From NCBI GenBank assembly GCA_029098085.1, contig JAQXNQ010000096.1, positions 1-15,568 on the forward strand: a DNA stretch of 15,568 bases, read 5' to 3'. Of this stretch, positions 1 to 6,150 are shown one piece after another (the first letter of the stretch is position 1; the number at the start of each line of letters is the position of its first letter). Below the pieces are notes generated by a model. That model ran no database searches, had not been told where the DNA came from, and saw only the letters and a program-made list of their open reading frames with translations. Source of the stretch: Oscillospiraceae bacterium (GTDB lineage: Bacteria > Bacillota > Clostridia > Oscillospirales > Ruminococcaceae). The translations under genes and the position numbers were made by a program.

Positions 1-775
1 TCTGCTCTCCGCGCAGCATTTCCCAGGCATCTCCGCCCTCGATGGCGTTGGTGTCAAAATCAGCCGGCGTACAGGGCAGCCGGACCGGGCTCTCATCCAG
101 ATCATACTTCAGCGCCCGGAATCCATCCGCACAGCCCTCAAAGGCCGTGATCTCGCACAGGGTGCCGTCAGTGCCCTGCCTGCGGATCTCCTGGCCCAGC
201 ACGTCCAGCAGCTCGGCTGCCGCACGATGGTTTCTCACAGCCTCCCTCGGCCAAAAGGTGCACTGCTTGATCCGGCCCTCACTCAGCTCCAGCCGGTCAT
301 AATCCGGATGAGCCCGCAGCCAGCTTTCAATCTGTTCCACATAGACGGACAACAGTTCCTTCGCGCTCTGACCGTGCAGCAGCTTCAGCTCATAGGACAT
401 CGCATCCCCATTGCCGCCAAAGACACCGGGCCGGCCGCAGCCCGGCTTTGTGGTCTTCATCATCAGCAGACAGTACAGATCCCGCTCCTCATCTTCCTCT
501 TCGCCGGGATCTTCTTCGTCATCCAGGTCTTCGTCATCCAAGTCTTCGTCATCCAGGTCTTCGTCATCCAGATCTTCGTCATCCAGGTCTTCATCGTCCG
601 TGGCTTCGTCATACAGATCTTCGCCGTCCGGCTCTTCCTGATCTGATGCCCACTCAAACGGCTCCTGTATGGAATCTTCTCCGGGATCCACCAGAAGCGC
701 CAATTCCTCCAGATTCCGCGGAAAATCCCCGTCCACATACAGCCCGTTCTCATCCGGATGCTCTGTGTACGCCAT
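1..775 (-). CDS. Unrecognised protein with acidic pentapeptide repeats, 3' end beyond the left edge
   Basis: I do not recognise this protein. An open frame of 258 codons starts at an ATG at 775, behind an AGGAGG Shine-Dalgarno with a 7 nt spacer, and stays open to base 1. Roughly the first 60 residues are acidic. Residues 64-88 are five tandem copies of a DLDDE-type unit, followed by more Glu/Asp to about residue 100. The remainder (from about 101) looks folded and soluble: it begins DLYCLLMMKTTKPGCGRPG and then has helical stretches such as SAKELLSVYVEQIESWLRAH. No signal peptide or membrane segment is visible. It lies 66 nt after the MalY/PatB-type gene with no terminator between, so it is probably co-transcribed with it. 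The real reading frame is supported by the ribosome site and by continuous codons through the repeat. Function unknown; the C-terminus is outside the window. Confidence 0.8.
   Translation of the reverse strand, partial: MAYTEHPDENGLYVDGDFPRNLEELALLVDPGEDSIQEPFEWASDQEEPDGEDLYDEATDDEDLDDEDLDDEDLDDEDLDDEDLDDEEDPGEEEDEERDLYCLLMMKTTKPGCGRPGVFGGNGDAMSYELKLLHGQSAKELLSVYVEQIESWLRAHPDYDRLELSEGRIKQCTFWPREAVRNHRAAAELLDVLGQEIRRQGTDGTLCEITAFEGCADGFRALKYDLDESPVRLPCTPADFDTNAIEGGDAWEMLRGEQ
513..602 (-). repeat. 15-bp tandem repeat coding for an acidic DLDDE run
   Basis: Five head-to-tail 15-bp units (plus-strand form TCTTCGTCATCCAGG) fill 513-587. They differ only at the last two bases of some units, and a degenerate sixth copy lies at 588-602. 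The unit is a whole number of codons, so gain or loss of copies would lengthen or shorten the acidic run without a frameshift. The units are nearly identical in DNA as well as protein, which suggests recent duplication by slippage. Confidence 0.9.
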
Positions 776-796
776 GCACGCTCCTCCTGTCAAAGG

Positions 797-819
797 ATTT
801 TCACCGTTTTTCTGAAAAT
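797..819. repeat. 7-bp inverted repeat between the PLP enzyme and the acidic protein gene
   Basis: ATTTTCA (797-803) and TGAAAAT (813-819) are perfect inverted arms around a 9-base centre. No T-run follows on the minus strand, so this is not a convincing terminator. It sits about 20 nt upstream of the acidic protein start codon and could form a weak mRNA hairpin before its ribosome site. Little else can be said. Confidence 0.4.
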
Positions 820-841
820 GCCCGCCAGGAAAACAGCGGCG

Positions 842-2023
842 TCAATCCTCTTTTGCCGCCCGGATCAGATTCTGCACCGCCGTTTCCACATTGTCGCCGG
901 AGGTGGCCAGATTGATCCGGATGTGGCAGTCGCCGTTCTCTTCGGGGTAGAAGCCCTGACCGAAGCTCACGGCCATCCGGGCCTTCTGCTGCACCATGGT
1001 CTTCAGGTCGCCCCTGACCACCTTCTTCAGATCCACCCAGGCCAGGTAGGTGCCCTCCAGCGGAGAAACCACGGCTCCGGGCAGCTCCCGGTTCAGGGTA
1101 TCCCTCAGATAGCAGTAGTTGCGCCAGATGGTCTCCACGGCGCCCTGCAGCCAGGAAGCGCCATGCGCATAAGCGGCCTCCGCCGCGATGTAGCCAAAGC
1201 TGTTGCCGTTTCCGATCCGCATCAGGCCGCGGATTTTCTCAAACCGGGCGCGGATGCTCTTATCCGGCACGATGGCAATCGAGTGCTGGCAGCCGGCCAG
1301 GTTGAAGGTTTTGGAAGGCGCGGTCAGGGTCACCAGCATATCGCTGTAGTCCCCCACTGTTGCCGTAGGGATCTGGGTATGGCCGGGCATGGCGATGTCC
1401 TGATGAATCTCATCGCTGATGACAAAGACATGGTGGCGGCGGCAGATTTCCAGCATCTGCTGCAGCTCCTCCCGCTTCCAGATCCGGCCCACCGGGTTGT
1501 GGGGCGAGCAGAGGATAAAGATCTTCACATCATTTTCCTCGATCTTCCGCTCAAAATCGGCAAAGTCAACGGTGTAAACGCCGTCATGCTCCTGCAGCAT
1601 GCAGCAGACCAGCTTTCTGCCGTTGTCCCGCACCGCGCCCATAAAGGGATAGTAGCAGGGAGAGAGAATCATGCAGGCGTCGCCGGGCTCCGACATGGCG
1701 TTGACAAAACCGTAGATGCCGGCCACCACGCCGGGCGTATACAGCAGCCACTCCTTCTGCACCGTATAGCCGTGCTGCTCTTTTTCCCAGCCAATAAAAG
1801 CTTCGTAATAGCTGTCCGGGATGTCATAATAGCCGTAAGCACCGTTGTCCACAGCGGCGCGCAGGGCCTCGGTCACGCTGTCCGGCACCCGGAAGTCCAT
1901 GTCCGCCACCCAGAGGGCGATCAAATCGGGATCGCCGTAGCTCTTTCCCAGGGCATCCCATTTCAGGCAGCTGCTGCCGTGCCGATCCACATAGTATTTT
2001 GCTTCAAAAGCTGTTTTTTCCAC
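842..2023 (-). CDS. MalY/PatB-family PLP-dependent aminotransferase / cystathionine beta-lyase
   Basis: A 393-residue fold-type I PLP enzyme of the MalY/PatB group. Members of this group usually cleave cystathionine or cysteine at the C-S bond (beta-lyase), and some act as aminotransferases. Visible motifs are the N-terminal WVADMDF (residues 38-44), the GAYGYYDIPDSYYEAF substrate/PLP region (61-76), SPHNPVGR (173-180, Asn176), SDEIHQD (203-209, Asp204 expected to hold the PLP ring nitrogen) and APSKTFNLAG (235-244) with Lys238 as the Schiff-base lysine. The length matches the family (about 385-395). No signal peptide is present, so it is cytoplasmic. The start is a GTG at 2023 behind an AGGAAG-type site. 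A promoter with a perfect TATAAT lies just upstream. The next gene is an unrecognised acidic protein. The family call is firm; substrate and lyase versus transaminase are open. Confidence 0.93.
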   Translation of the reverse strand: MEKTAFEAKYYVDRHGSSCLKWDALGKSYGDPDLIALWVADMDFRVPDSVTEALRAAVDNGAYGYYDIPDSYYEAFIGWEKEQHGYTVQKEWLLYTPGVVAGIYGFVNAMSEPGDACMILSPCYYPFMGAVRDNGRKLVCCMLQEHDGVYTVDFADFERKIEENDVKIFILCSPHNPVGRIWKREELQQMLEICRRHHVFVISDEIHQDIAMPGHTQIPTATVGDYSDMLVTLTAPSKTFNLAGCQHSIAIVPDKSIRARFEKIRGLMRIGNGNSFGYIAAEAAYAHGASWLQGAVETIWRNYCYLRDTLNRELPGAVVSPLEGTYLAWVDLKKVVRGDLKTMVQQKARMAVSFGQGFYPEENGDCHIRINLATSGDNVETAVQNLIRAAKED

Positions 2024-2068
2024 AAGATCTCTTCCTTTCCAGGCCGGAATATTCCGTCATCTGGGCTT

Positions 2069-2097
2069 ATTATAATTCTTTTTGGCAAAAAAAGCAA
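2069..2097 (-). promoter_or_regulatory. Candidate sigma-A promoter of the MalY/PatB-type gene
   Basis: On the minus strand the -10 is a perfect TATAAT (2069-2074), separated by 17 bases from a weak -35 TTGCTT (2092-2097). The predicted start near 2062 gives a leader of about 38 nt to the GTG. It lies just downstream of the terminator of the preceding unit, as expected for an independent transcript. Confidence 0.7.
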
Positions 2098-2123
2098 TGG
2101 ATCGCCGGTATTTCTCCCGACTC

Positions 2124-2155
2124 AAAGAAAAAGCGGCAGGATTTTCTCCCGCCGC
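2124..2155 (-). terminator. Rho-independent terminator after the NifX-type gene
   Basis: On the minus strand a 9-bp stem (GCGGCGGGA with TCCTGCCGC, one G-U pair; 2147-2155 and 2133-2141) closes a GAAAA loop and is followed by TTTTTCTTT (2124-2132). It begins 8 nt after the stop of the NifX-type gene and ends that operon. Confidence 0.9.
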
Positions 2156-2162
2156 CTTTGGA

Positions 2163-2579
2163 TTATGAGTTGCAGTGACCGCCGCAGTCATGATCGCTGC
2201 AGCTCTGCCCGTCATGACCGCCGCAATTGTGACCGCTTTCTTCGTGATGATGAGCGCAGACCGTATCGGGGTCGAACATCAGCCGCCCCTCCGCCAGAGC
2301 CGCAGCCTGCTGATCGGCCAGCCCCACAACACCGGGATAGAGGTCGATGCCGGCCTCTGCCAGCGCCGCGCGGGCTCCTCCGCCGATGCCGCCGCAGATC
2401 AGAGCGTCTACACCCAGGGCTTTCAAAAAGCCCGCCAGCGCGCCGTGACCGCTGCCTCCGGCCGCCACGACGGTGCCGGAAAGAATCTTTCCGTCGGCAG
2501 CTTCATAGATCTTGAACTGTCTGCTGTGGCCAAAGTGCTGAAAGACCAGACCGTTTTCGTAGGTAACTGCAATTTTCAT
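2163..2579 (-). CDS. NifX/NifB-type dinitrogenase iron-molybdenum cofactor family protein with a Cys/His tail
   Basis: A small cytoplasmic protein (138 aa) of the dinitrogenase Fe-Mo cofactor domain family (NifX/NafY/NifB C-terminal type). Relatives bind Fe-S or metal-cofactor intermediates, but many occur in organisms without nitrogenase and have no known role. Residues 1-105 form the domain: MKIAVTYENG, the conserved HFGHSRQFKIYE (15-26), VDALICGGIGGGAR (57-70). Residues 108-136 form a tail with five Cys and seven His, probably a metal-binding arm. The frame is open further upstream, but the start at 2579 is chosen because the family begins with MKIAV, a GGGGAG site precedes it, and its ATG overlaps the stop of the upstream DUF134 gene as ATGA, implying coupled translation. 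A terminator follows directly. No nif genes are nearby, so a nitrogenase role is not supported. Confidence 0.9.
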   Translation of the reverse strand: MKIAVTYENGLVFQHFGHSRQFKIYEAADGKILSGTVVAAGGSGHGALAGFLKALGVDALICGGIGGGARAALAEAGIDLYPGVVGLADQQAAALAEGRLMFDPDTVCAHHHEESGHNCGGHDGQSCSDHDCGGHCNS

Positions 2580-3004
2580 TCTGAAGACTCCCCTTGTTTT
2601 GAATTGCTGCCGGAAAAACGGCAGCAGCCTGAGCAGCGATCCCCGGCACAGCGGACACAGGATCCGCAGTTTTCCCCGCAGCACTGACCGGACTGCGGAC
2701 ACAGCACATAGCTGCCGCCCCGGATGACCAGGGTCTTTCCCTGCACCAGCGCTTCTGCCAGTTTTTTCCGCGCCGAATCATAAACGGCCTGCACGGTCGT
2801 GCGCGCCACCTCCATCTGGCGGGCGCAGTCCTCCTGGGTACAGCCCAGCAAATCAATCAGCCGGACACTCTCGTACTCCTCCAGTGTCATTTCCACCGGC
2901 GGAAGCGAATCCTGTGCTTCCGCAGCGGACTCCCGCAACAACGGTACAAAACTGTCAACCTGAGGCATGCCGCAGATACGCCTGCATTTTTTGGGACGTG
3001 CCAT
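2576..3004 (-). CDS. DUF134 / UPF0251 family HTH protein with a Cys-rich C-terminus
   Basis: A 142-residue member of the UPF0251 (DUF134) family, whose core resembles sigma-70 region 4 helix-turn-helix domains; a DNA-binding regulator is likely but unproven for the family. It opens with the family signature MARPKKCRRICGMP (1-14). The HTH lies at about 41-88 (LEEYESVRLIDLLGCTQEDC, then RTTVQAVYDSARKKLAEAL). Residues 102-128 hold nine cysteines, with runs such as CGENCGSCVRC, expected to bind a metal or Fe-S cluster. The start is at 3004, with only a weak GAGAG site; another ATG 13 nt upstream is out of frame. It has its own consensus promoter with a palindrome at the transcription start. It overlaps the NifX-type gene by 4 nt, a pairing seen for these two families elsewhere. 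Metal or redox sensing is inference. Confidence 0.9.
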   Translation of the reverse strand: MARPKKCRRICGMPQVDSFVPLLRESAAEAQDSLPPVEMTLEEYESVRLIDLLGCTQEDCARQMEVARTTVQAVYDSARKKLAEALVQGKTLVIRGGSYVLCPQSGQCCGENCGSCVRCAGDRCSGCCRFSGSNSKQGESSE

Positions 3005-3024
3005 ATCGCTCTCTCATTTCTGAC

Positions 3025-3035
3025 TTATGTCATAA
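3025..3035. promoter_or_regulatory. Candidate operator: TTATGNCATAA palindrome at the DUF134 transcription start
   Basis: TTATGTCATAA is a perfect 5-bp inverted repeat around one base. It abuts the -10 box (3036-3041) and covers the predicted start site near 3029. A protein bound here would block initiation, so self-repression by the DUF134 protein is one possibility. The site is short, so chance is not excluded. Confidence 0.45.
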
Positions 3036-3064
3036 ATTATAGACGCTTCACTGCTTTTTGTCAA
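3036..3064 (-). promoter_or_regulatory. Consensus sigma-A promoter of the DUF134/NifX operon
   Basis: A perfect TTGACA (3059-3064), a 17-base spacer and a perfect TATAAT (3036-3041) on the minus strand. This is the strongest promoter match in the window. The predicted start near 3029 gives a leader of about 25 nt. A promoter this strong in front of a regulator-like gene suggests that repression is what controls it. Confidence 0.92.
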
Positions 3065-3100
3065 GGGGAACGCCTGTTTTTGACAGCATACCAGCTGCCC

Positions 3101-3811
3101 TCACCCGTCCTGGCGGGTCAACCTGATAAAATGAGCAAACCAGTCGGCGAAATCCGGCGTCCGCTCGTCCCGCCAGGGCCCGGTCATCCGCTCAGGGTGG
3201 AACTGGGTGCCCAGAATGGGCAGCGTCCGGTGCTCATAGCCTTCCACAATCCCCTCCACCGATCGGGCGGTGACCCAAAGGCCCTCCCCCAGCCTGCGGA
3301 CGGCCTGATGGTGAGTGGAGTTCACCCGAAACTCCGAGCCGTACAGCTGCTGCAGCACCGAGCCCTCTTCCGCATAGCAGGGATGCCGCAGCCGGGCGTC
3401 CGAATGGATGAAGCCCAGCTGTTCGGTCAGATCCTGCCACAGATCGCCGCCCAGCACCACGTTGAGCAGCTGAAAGCCCCGGCAGATGGCAAGAATCGGC
3501 TTCTCCGCCCGCAGAAAGGCTCTGCAGAGCTCGGCTTCGTACCGATCCCGCAAAGAATCAATGACCACGGTTTCATTGAGTACGGTTTCCCCATACCAGC
3601 AGGGATCCATGTCCTCGCCGCCGGAAAGCAGCAGGCCGTCACACAGCTCCGCCATTTCTTCCGGACACTGCTCTGCCGACAGCAGCGGAATACCGCCCGC
3701 CGCTTCAATGGCAGAGGGATAGGAAACAGGACAGGTCAGGCTCCGGATGGGGGAACCGGTGAGCGGCTGCCGGTTGCTGCCGCTGGAAATACAGATCAAA
3801 GGCTTTTTCAT
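3101..3811 (-). CDS. Class I glutamine amidotransferase-like, gamma-glutamyl-GABA hydrolase (peptidase C26) family
   Basis: A cytoplasmic cysteine hydrolase of the PuuD-like family (236 aa from this start; family about 235-260), whose members cleave gamma-glutamyl amides such as gamma-glutamyl-GABA. Numbering from the upstream Met at 3817, visible features are SGGEDMDP (65-72), the helix with DRYEAEL (91-97), the nucleophile elbow AICRGFQLLNV with Cys112, NSTHHQAV (166-173) and QFHPE with catalytic His207 and Glu209, so the catalytic set is complete. Two ATGs are possible; 3811 is preferred because the AGGGGAG site (3819-3825) leaves a 7 nt spacer there but only 1 nt before 3817. The GH95 gene ends at 3839, so the two are an operon. 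No PuuA-like or other putrescine-pathway gene is visible nearby, so the substrate is unknown. Confidence 0.9.
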   Translation of the reverse strand: MKKPLICISSGSNRQPLTGSPIRSLTCPVSYPSAIEAAGGIPLLSAEQCPEEMAELCDGLLLSGGEDMDPCWYGETVLNETVVIDSLRDRYEAELCRAFLRAEKPILAICRGFQLLNVVLGGDLWQDLTEQLGFIHSDARLRHPCYAEEGSVLQQLYGSEFRVNSTHHQAVRRLGEGLWVTARSVEGIVEGYEHRTLPILGTQFHPERMTGPWRDERTPDFADWFAHFIRLTRQDG

Positions 3812-3818
3812 CGACATT

Positions 3819-3825
3819 CTCCCCT
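3819..3825 (-). promoter_or_regulatory. Ribosome binding site deciding the amidotransferase start
   Basis: AGGGGAG on the minus strand lies 7 nt before the ATG at 3811 and only 1 nt before the ATG at 3817, so initiation at 3811 is favoured. Confidence 0.7.
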
Positions 3826-3838
3826 ATGACTGATTTGC

Positions 3839-5989
3839 TTAATCCGCCTGGTAAATCCGGCTGCTGGTCAAAGCGCCGTCCTTCCAGCAGAGATCCACGG
3901 CCTTGCCGCCCTTGATGCGCAGTCCCCTGACGGAGCCGTCCTTCCATGCCTCCGGCAGACAGGGCAGCAGCTTCACTTCACCGCCCCGATCCTGCACCAG
4001 CAGATTGGCAATGGCCGCCGTTCCGCCGAAATTGCCGTCGATCTGGAAGGGAGGACAGCTGTCCCAAAGGTTGGAGAGGGTGGAACGGGTCAGCAGGGTG
4101 TGCAGGAAAGCCGTGGCGTTCTCCCGATCCTGCAGCACCGCGTACAGATTGATCAGCCAGGCACAGCTCCAGCCGGTGTGGCCGCCGCCGTTTTCAATCC
4201 GGCGCTGCAGCGAAGCACGGCAGGCCTCGGTCAGACGGTCATCTCCCACAAACTCCTCACCGGGAAACAGACCGTACAGATGAGAAAGGTGCCGGTGACC
4301 GGGCTCCGGCTCATCATAATCCCGATACCACTCCTGCAGCTGTCCATACCGGCCGATCTGATAGGGGAAGAGCCGGGGCAGTTTCTCGCGGATTTCGCCG
4401 CAGAGCTCATCCTCTTCACCCAGAGCCTCACAGGCGGACAGATAGTGCCGGAACACCTCCCGCACCAGCGTCATATCCATCGCCGAGGCGGCAGAAGCCG
4501 CACGGATGCTGCCGTCGACGGGATCCAGAAAACAGTTTTCGGGGGAGGTGGAGGGACAAGTGACCAGATACCCGTCCTTCTCCACCAGAAAATCACAGTA
4601 GAAACGGGCCGACTCTGCCAGAATCGGCCGAACCTTCTCCCGCAGAAAATCGGCATCCTGCTGATATTCATAGGCCTTCCACAGCTCCTGACACATCCAG
4701 GCGCCCGCACCGGTATACATGGCATAGGGACTGCAGCCCCGATGTGCTTCATCCGTACCGAAGGGAATGCCCACCGGGTGGGTAAATGCCCACACATCGG
4801 TGTTGTGACCGGCGCAGAAGCCCCGGCAGCCAAAATATTCCCTTGCGGTTACTCTTCCGTTTTCCACCATCCGCTCCAGCAGGCGGAAATAGGGCGCCAG
4901 CGCTTCAGGCAGACCGCAGCTGAGGGCGGGCCAAACATTCATCTCCACGTTGATGTTGGTGGTGAAGTTGCAGCTCCAGGGAGCGCGCAGCTGCCAGCAC
5001 CAGATGCCCTGCAGGTTTGGAGGCAGAGTGCTGTCCTCGTTGGCCGAGCTGATCAGCAGGTAGCGGCCGTACTGGAAATACAGCGCATACAGGCCGTTGT
5101 CCTGCTCCCCCGCCTTTAGCCGCTCCAGCCGCTGATCGGTAGGGAGAGGCAGCTGCTCTCCCAGATTCAGCTCCACCCGGCGGTACCGCTTCTGATAATC
5201 CACCAGATGACGGGACAGCAGCATGGGATATACCGGAAGCTCTTTGGGGATGGAAACGGCAGACAGAGCAAGTACCACAGAGGTAGCGCCGGCGATCTCC
5301 AAAATCCCATCACTGCAGCCCAGGTGGCCATCGGTATCGGCCACCGACAGCCGCACAGGGAAACGGGTACCCTTTTCGCCCCAGATGATCGGCTCCTCGG
5401 AAGCAACATAGGTGGGATCCACATGCTCCGGGCAGCGCAGCATATAGTTCATGCCGTCATCCTGAAAACGGGCTTCATCCATCCGCAGCTGGGTGTCCAT
5501 CGAAACACGGATTTTGTCCATGGGGGCAGAAGCGCTCAGCTTCACGATCAGGGCGTTATCCGGATGGCTGGCAAAAATCTGCCGGGTATACTGAACCCCA
5601 CTGACCGTATAAGAAACCGTCACCAGAGCCGTTTCCAGATCCAGCGAGCGGCGATAGCTGCCTTCATCGGCTTCCCCGTGAGAAAAACCGATCCGCAGAT
5701 TGCCCACCGGCAGATAGGATTCTCCGTAATTGCCCAGCATCTGCTTCTCAATCAGGCGCTCCGCCTCTTCATATTTCTCTTCAAAGATCAGACGACGGCA
5801 CTCGTCCAGGTGCTCCGCCGAATGGGTGGGACGGTGAACATCCGGTGTACCGGACCAGATCGTTTCTTCATTCAGTCCGATGATCTCCTCCTGAACCGTT
5901 CCCCAGATCATGCCGCCCAGCCGGCCGTTTCCCACCGGCAGCACTTCCGACCAGCAGCTGGCAGGCCGCTCAAAATAAAGCTCCATCAT
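3839..5989 (-). CDS. GH95 family alpha-L-fucosidase-type glycoside hydrolase
   Basis: A 716-residue enzyme of glycoside hydrolase family 95, inverting enzymes that mostly remove alpha-1,2-linked L-fucose (some remove L-galactose). The N-terminal super-sandwich domain (about 1-255) starts MELYFERPASCWSEVLPVGN and contains GLNEETIWSGTP. The helical barrel follows, with NLQGIWCWQ, TNINVEMNVWPA (about 344-355; Asn345 and Asn347 expected to activate water), CPSTSPEN (Glu about 484, taken as general acid from spacing), LQEWYRDYDEP, HRHLSHLYGLFPG and IDGNFGGTAA (Asp about 651). No signal peptide is visible, so it should act on imported oligosaccharides. The open frame could begin at a TTG at 6004, but the GAGGAG site falls inside that extension and sits 7 nt before the ATG at 5989; an ATG also follows at 5986. 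It is slightly shorter than many homologues. The amidotransferase-like gene follows closely. Confidence 0.93.
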   Translation of the reverse strand: MMELYFERPASCWSEVLPVGNGRLGGMIWGTVQEEIIGLNEETIWSGTPDVHRPTHSAEHLDECRRLIFEEKYEEAERLIEKQMLGNYGESYLPVGNLRIGFSHGEADEGSYRRSLDLETALVTVSYTVSGVQYTRQIFASHPDNALIVKLSASAPMDKIRVSMDTQLRMDEARFQDDGMNYMLRCPEHVDPTYVASEEPIIWGEKGTRFPVRLSVADTDGHLGCSDGILEIAGATSVVLALSAVSIPKELPVYPMLLSRHLVDYQKRYRRVELNLGEQLPLPTDQRLERLKAGEQDNGLYALYFQYGRYLLISSANEDSTLPPNLQGIWCWQLRAPWSCNFTTNINVEMNVWPALSCGLPEALAPYFRLLERMVENGRVTAREYFGCRGFCAGHNTDVWAFTHPVGIPFGTDEAHRGCSPYAMYTGAGAWMCQELWKAYEYQQDADFLREKVRPILAESARFYCDFLVEKDGYLVTCPSTSPENCFLDPVDGSIRAASAASAMDMTLVREVFRHYLSACEALGEEDELCGEIREKLPRLFPYQIGRYGQLQEWYRDYDEPEPGHRHLSHLYGLFPGEEFVGDDRLTEACRASLQRRIENGGGHTGWSCAWLINLYAVLQDRENATAFLHTLLTRSTLSNLWDSCPPFQIDGNFGGTAAIANLLVQDRGGEVKLLPCLPEAWKDGSVRGLRIKGGKAVDLCWKDGALTSSRIYQAD

Positions 5990-5996
5990 TGATTGT

Positions 5997-6002
5997 CTCC
6001 TC
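5997..6002 (-). promoter_or_regulatory. Ribosome binding site deciding the GH95 start
   Basis: GAGGAG on the minus strand, 7 nt before the ATG at 5989. It overlaps the codons that would follow the upstream TTG, which rules against that longer start. Confidence 0.75.
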
Positions 6003-6019
6003 AATCTTCTCAGTTGTCA

Positions 6020-6031
6020 TGAACCTGTTCA
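6020..6031. promoter_or_regulatory. Candidate operator: TGAAC-CT-GTTCA inverted repeat in the GH95 leader
   Basis: TGAACCTGTTCA has perfect 5-bp arms around two bases. It lies just downstream of the predicted transcription start (near 6037) of the fucosidase operon, where a sugar-responsive repressor could bind. It does not fit the usual catabolite-control (cre) consensus well. Short, hence low confidence. Confidence 0.35.
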
Positions 6032-6043
6032 GCTCATACTATC

Positions 6044-6049
6044 ATTATA
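6044..6049 (-). promoter_or_regulatory. Candidate -10 element of the GH95 operon
   Basis: A perfect TATAAT on the minus strand, 55 nt upstream of the GH95 start and after the tuf terminator. No good -35 lies 16-18 bases upstream (the 17-base position reads GGTATT), so the promoter may depend on an activator or be weak. Confidence 0.5.
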
Positions 6050-6091
6050 GCGGCAAACGGATGCAAATACCAGCAAAATTTATCAAAAGCT

Positions 6092-6131
6092 GAAAAAACA
6101 GCAAAATGCCCCCAACCGAAGCCGGGGGCAT
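6092..6131 (-). terminator. tuf terminator with a UUCG tetraloop
   Basis: On the minus strand ATGCCCCCGGC pairs with GTTGGGGGCAT (11 bp, two G-U pairs) around a C(TTCG)G tetraloop (6106-6131). TTTT follows, then a second T-run at 6093-6098. The second T-run is the loop of a small GCTG/CAGC hairpin (6089-6102) that has its own TTTT behind it, so there may be a backup terminator. It starts 19 nt after the tuf stop and closes the ribosomal/elongation-factor cluster. Confidence 0.95.
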
Positions 6132-6150
6132 CTCAGATTCAGTTCAGGAA

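Noticed and set aside
513..602. CRISPR-like array
   Set aside because: Units are 15 bp, contiguous with no spacers, and in frame within a coding region.
463..753. A minus-strand frame with TWMTK repeats over the tandem repeat
   Set aside because: It is an alternative frame of the same 15-bp repeat. The acidic frame has the ribosome site, the longer reading frame and normal composition outside the repeat.
784..800. TTTGACA before the acidic protein gene as a -35 box
   Set aside because: It adjoins the ribosome binding site, leaving no room for a -10 and start site before the ATG.
758..2515. A 585-codon plus-strand open frame opposite the PLP enzyme
   Set aside because: In register with the real gene, runs through its promoter and the adjacent terminator, and resembles no protein family.
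3065..3100. Possible terminator after the amidotransferase gene
   Set aside because: Only 4-bp complementary stretches (CAGC/GCTG, CTGT/ACAG) with A-runs rather than T-runs on the transcribed strand.
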